Shown here one piece after another: positions 63,088-64,000 of a stretch of DNA of 64,000 bases. The stretch's first letter is position 1, and the number at the start of each line of letters is the position of its first letter. Origin of the DNA: Bettongia penicillata ogilbyi (taxonomy: Eukaryota; Chordata; Mammalia; Diprotodontia; Potoroidae); assembly GCA_023548195.1 (NCBI GenBank), contig JAJHZJ010000221.1:1178001-1242000 (forward strand). Reading direction: 5' to 3'. Under the pieces are notes generated by a model. The model saw nothing but the letters and a program-made list of their open reading frames with translations, was not told the DNA's origin and searched no databases. A program made the position numbers and the translations under genes.

Positions 63088-63530
63088 TAAACTTGAAAGA
63101 GCATTGGATTTGGAGCACCGGTAACCAAGTTCTAATTCTGACTTTGTCATTCATTATCAAACTATGGGCAGCTAGGTGGCACAGTTGGTAGAGTGCAGGT
63201 CTGAAGTCAGGAAGTCTCATCTTTCTGAGTTCAAATCTGGCCTCAGAAACTTACTAGCTGTGTGACCTTGAGCAAGTCACTTAACCCCATTTGCCTCAGT
63301 TTCCTCATCTGTAAAATGACCTGGGAAAGGAAGTGACAAAACACTCTAGTATCTTTGTCAATAAAACCCTAAATGGGCTTCTGAAAAGTTGACTGAAAAA
63401 CAACTCAGCAACAACAGTAAAATTGGGATCAAGTCAGTTCTCTGGACCTCAGTTTTTTCACCTGTAAAATAAGAAGACTGGACTATATGCTCTTTAAGGT
63501 CCTTTTCATTTCTAAGTCTAGGATTCTGCG
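63088..63530 (+). mobile_element. MIR split by a SINE
   Basis: 'agagcattggatttggagca', 'ctaattctgactttgtcatt' before and 'ctctggacctcagttttttc', 'acctgtaaaataagaagact' after the SINE. Confidence 0.8.
63166..63417 (+). mobile_element. CORE-SINE with RTE-like tail, well preserved, nested in MIR
   Basis: 'gggcagctaggtggcacagt', 'ctgagttcaaatctggcctc', 'tgtgtgaccttgagcaagtc', 'cagtttcctcatctgtaaaa', ending 'gactgaaaaacaactcag'. Confidence 0.93.
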
Positions 63531-63769
63531 AATAAAGGCTTGAAGGTATCCAGCAAGTTGCCTAATTTTCTGTGGATTTACATACATATATCAGTAATGC
63601 TCACACCCACATACACATACACACAATTTGGTTGCACATTAGTCTTTAAGGGTCTTCTTAGATTCTACAAAGTCCTTTATACTCTTCCAATTGTCTATAA
63701 AAGAGCAAAGTTTTAAGGTTGCTCATATTGGTATGTAGTCTCCTCAATTTAGTTATGAGGTACTTGTGC

Positions 63770-63853
63770 ATTTCTTTCAATCCCCAGTCCTAAGGACAAT
63801 GTCTGGTACCTCTTAGGTGGTTAATAAATGCTTAATAAATGACTGACTGACTG
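63770..63853 (+). mobile_element. L2 3' end with short (GACT)n
   Basis: 'gacaatgtctggtacctctt', 'aggtggttaataaatgctta', 'ataaatgactgactgactga': the L2 terminus with four GACT/TGAC units. Confidence 0.75.
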
Positions 63854-64000
63854 ACATGTGGGTCAGCCATTTTATAATAGATATTTATCTATCCATATTA
63901 CAACTAGATGATCTCTAAAGGCTTTTGATATTTCCTGTTACACATCAGGAGGAAGTTTCATCTTCTCTTTTCTTCAGATTTCTCCATCTAAGTCCATGGT

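Overview
This window is vertebrate, and specifically marsupial, genomic DNA. It has no operons, ribosome-binding sites or long intact ORFs. Nearly everything recognisable is a decayed interspersed repeat. The diagnostic elements are many copies of a tRNA-derived CORE-SINE (head near GGGCAGCTAGGTGG, then a B-box-like GAGTTCAAATC, then TGTGACCCTGGGCAAGTCAC) with two different 3' tails, marsupial-type LINE-1 3' ends, and long L2 and MIR relics. One SINE tail type looks more like Australian marsupials than opossum to me, but that is recollection and the species is not determined.

Layout. 1-1,915 is a LINE-1 ORF2 body (- strand) carrying two inserted SINEs. 2-10 kb is a mosaic of an RTE/BovB-like LINE fragment, L2, SINEs, hAT-type MITEs, a hAT BED zinc-finger remnant (7.2 kb) and (CA)n. 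11.4-16.8 kb holds two ORF1-only LINE-1 ('half-L1', HAL1-like) elements lying tail to tail. 17-24 kb is packed with MIR, SINE, L2 and L1 fragments. 24.45-24.72 kb has an unidentified exon-like or pseudogene-like coding stretch. 27.7-29.7 kb has an L1 3' half followed by a relic of a CR1-type ORF1 with an SGNH-esterase-like domain. 30.4-34.6 kb is two L2 copies, one split by a SINE and by a LINE-1 with a 5' inversion. 36-46 kb contains L2, two hAT-like fragments, SINEs and a 1 kb L2 reverse-transcriptase relic. 46.7-47.9 kb is an L1 3' half. 50.25-50.66 kb is a diverged second copy of the block at 5.79-6.18 kb. 57.0-59.9 kb is a complete HAL1-like element with 13-bp target-site duplications, inserted in an old SINE. 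59.95-60.94 kb is an L1 5' end. 61.4-62.2 kb is an L1 3' end hosting a (CCTT)n array.

How the parts relate: autonomous LINEs (L1, L2, RTE, CR1/L3) supply the enzymology, and the non-autonomous elements copy their ends. The main SINE tail resembles the RTE/BovB-like 3' region, MIR resembles L2, and A-tailed or HAL1-like elements presumably used L1 machinery. Repeated nesting gives a relative chronology: CR1/L2/MIR oldest, then L1 and SINE, then HAL1-like.

I found no convincing functional host gene, RNA gene, CRISPR array or novel multi-gene system. The best leads are the HAL1-like pair sharing one identical ORF1 frameshift, the unidentified coding stretch at 24.45 kb, the esterase relic at 29 kb, the BED finger at 7.2 kb and the duplicated composite block. 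All repeat boundaries are by eye and are approximate to about 10-30 bp unless a target-site duplication is given.
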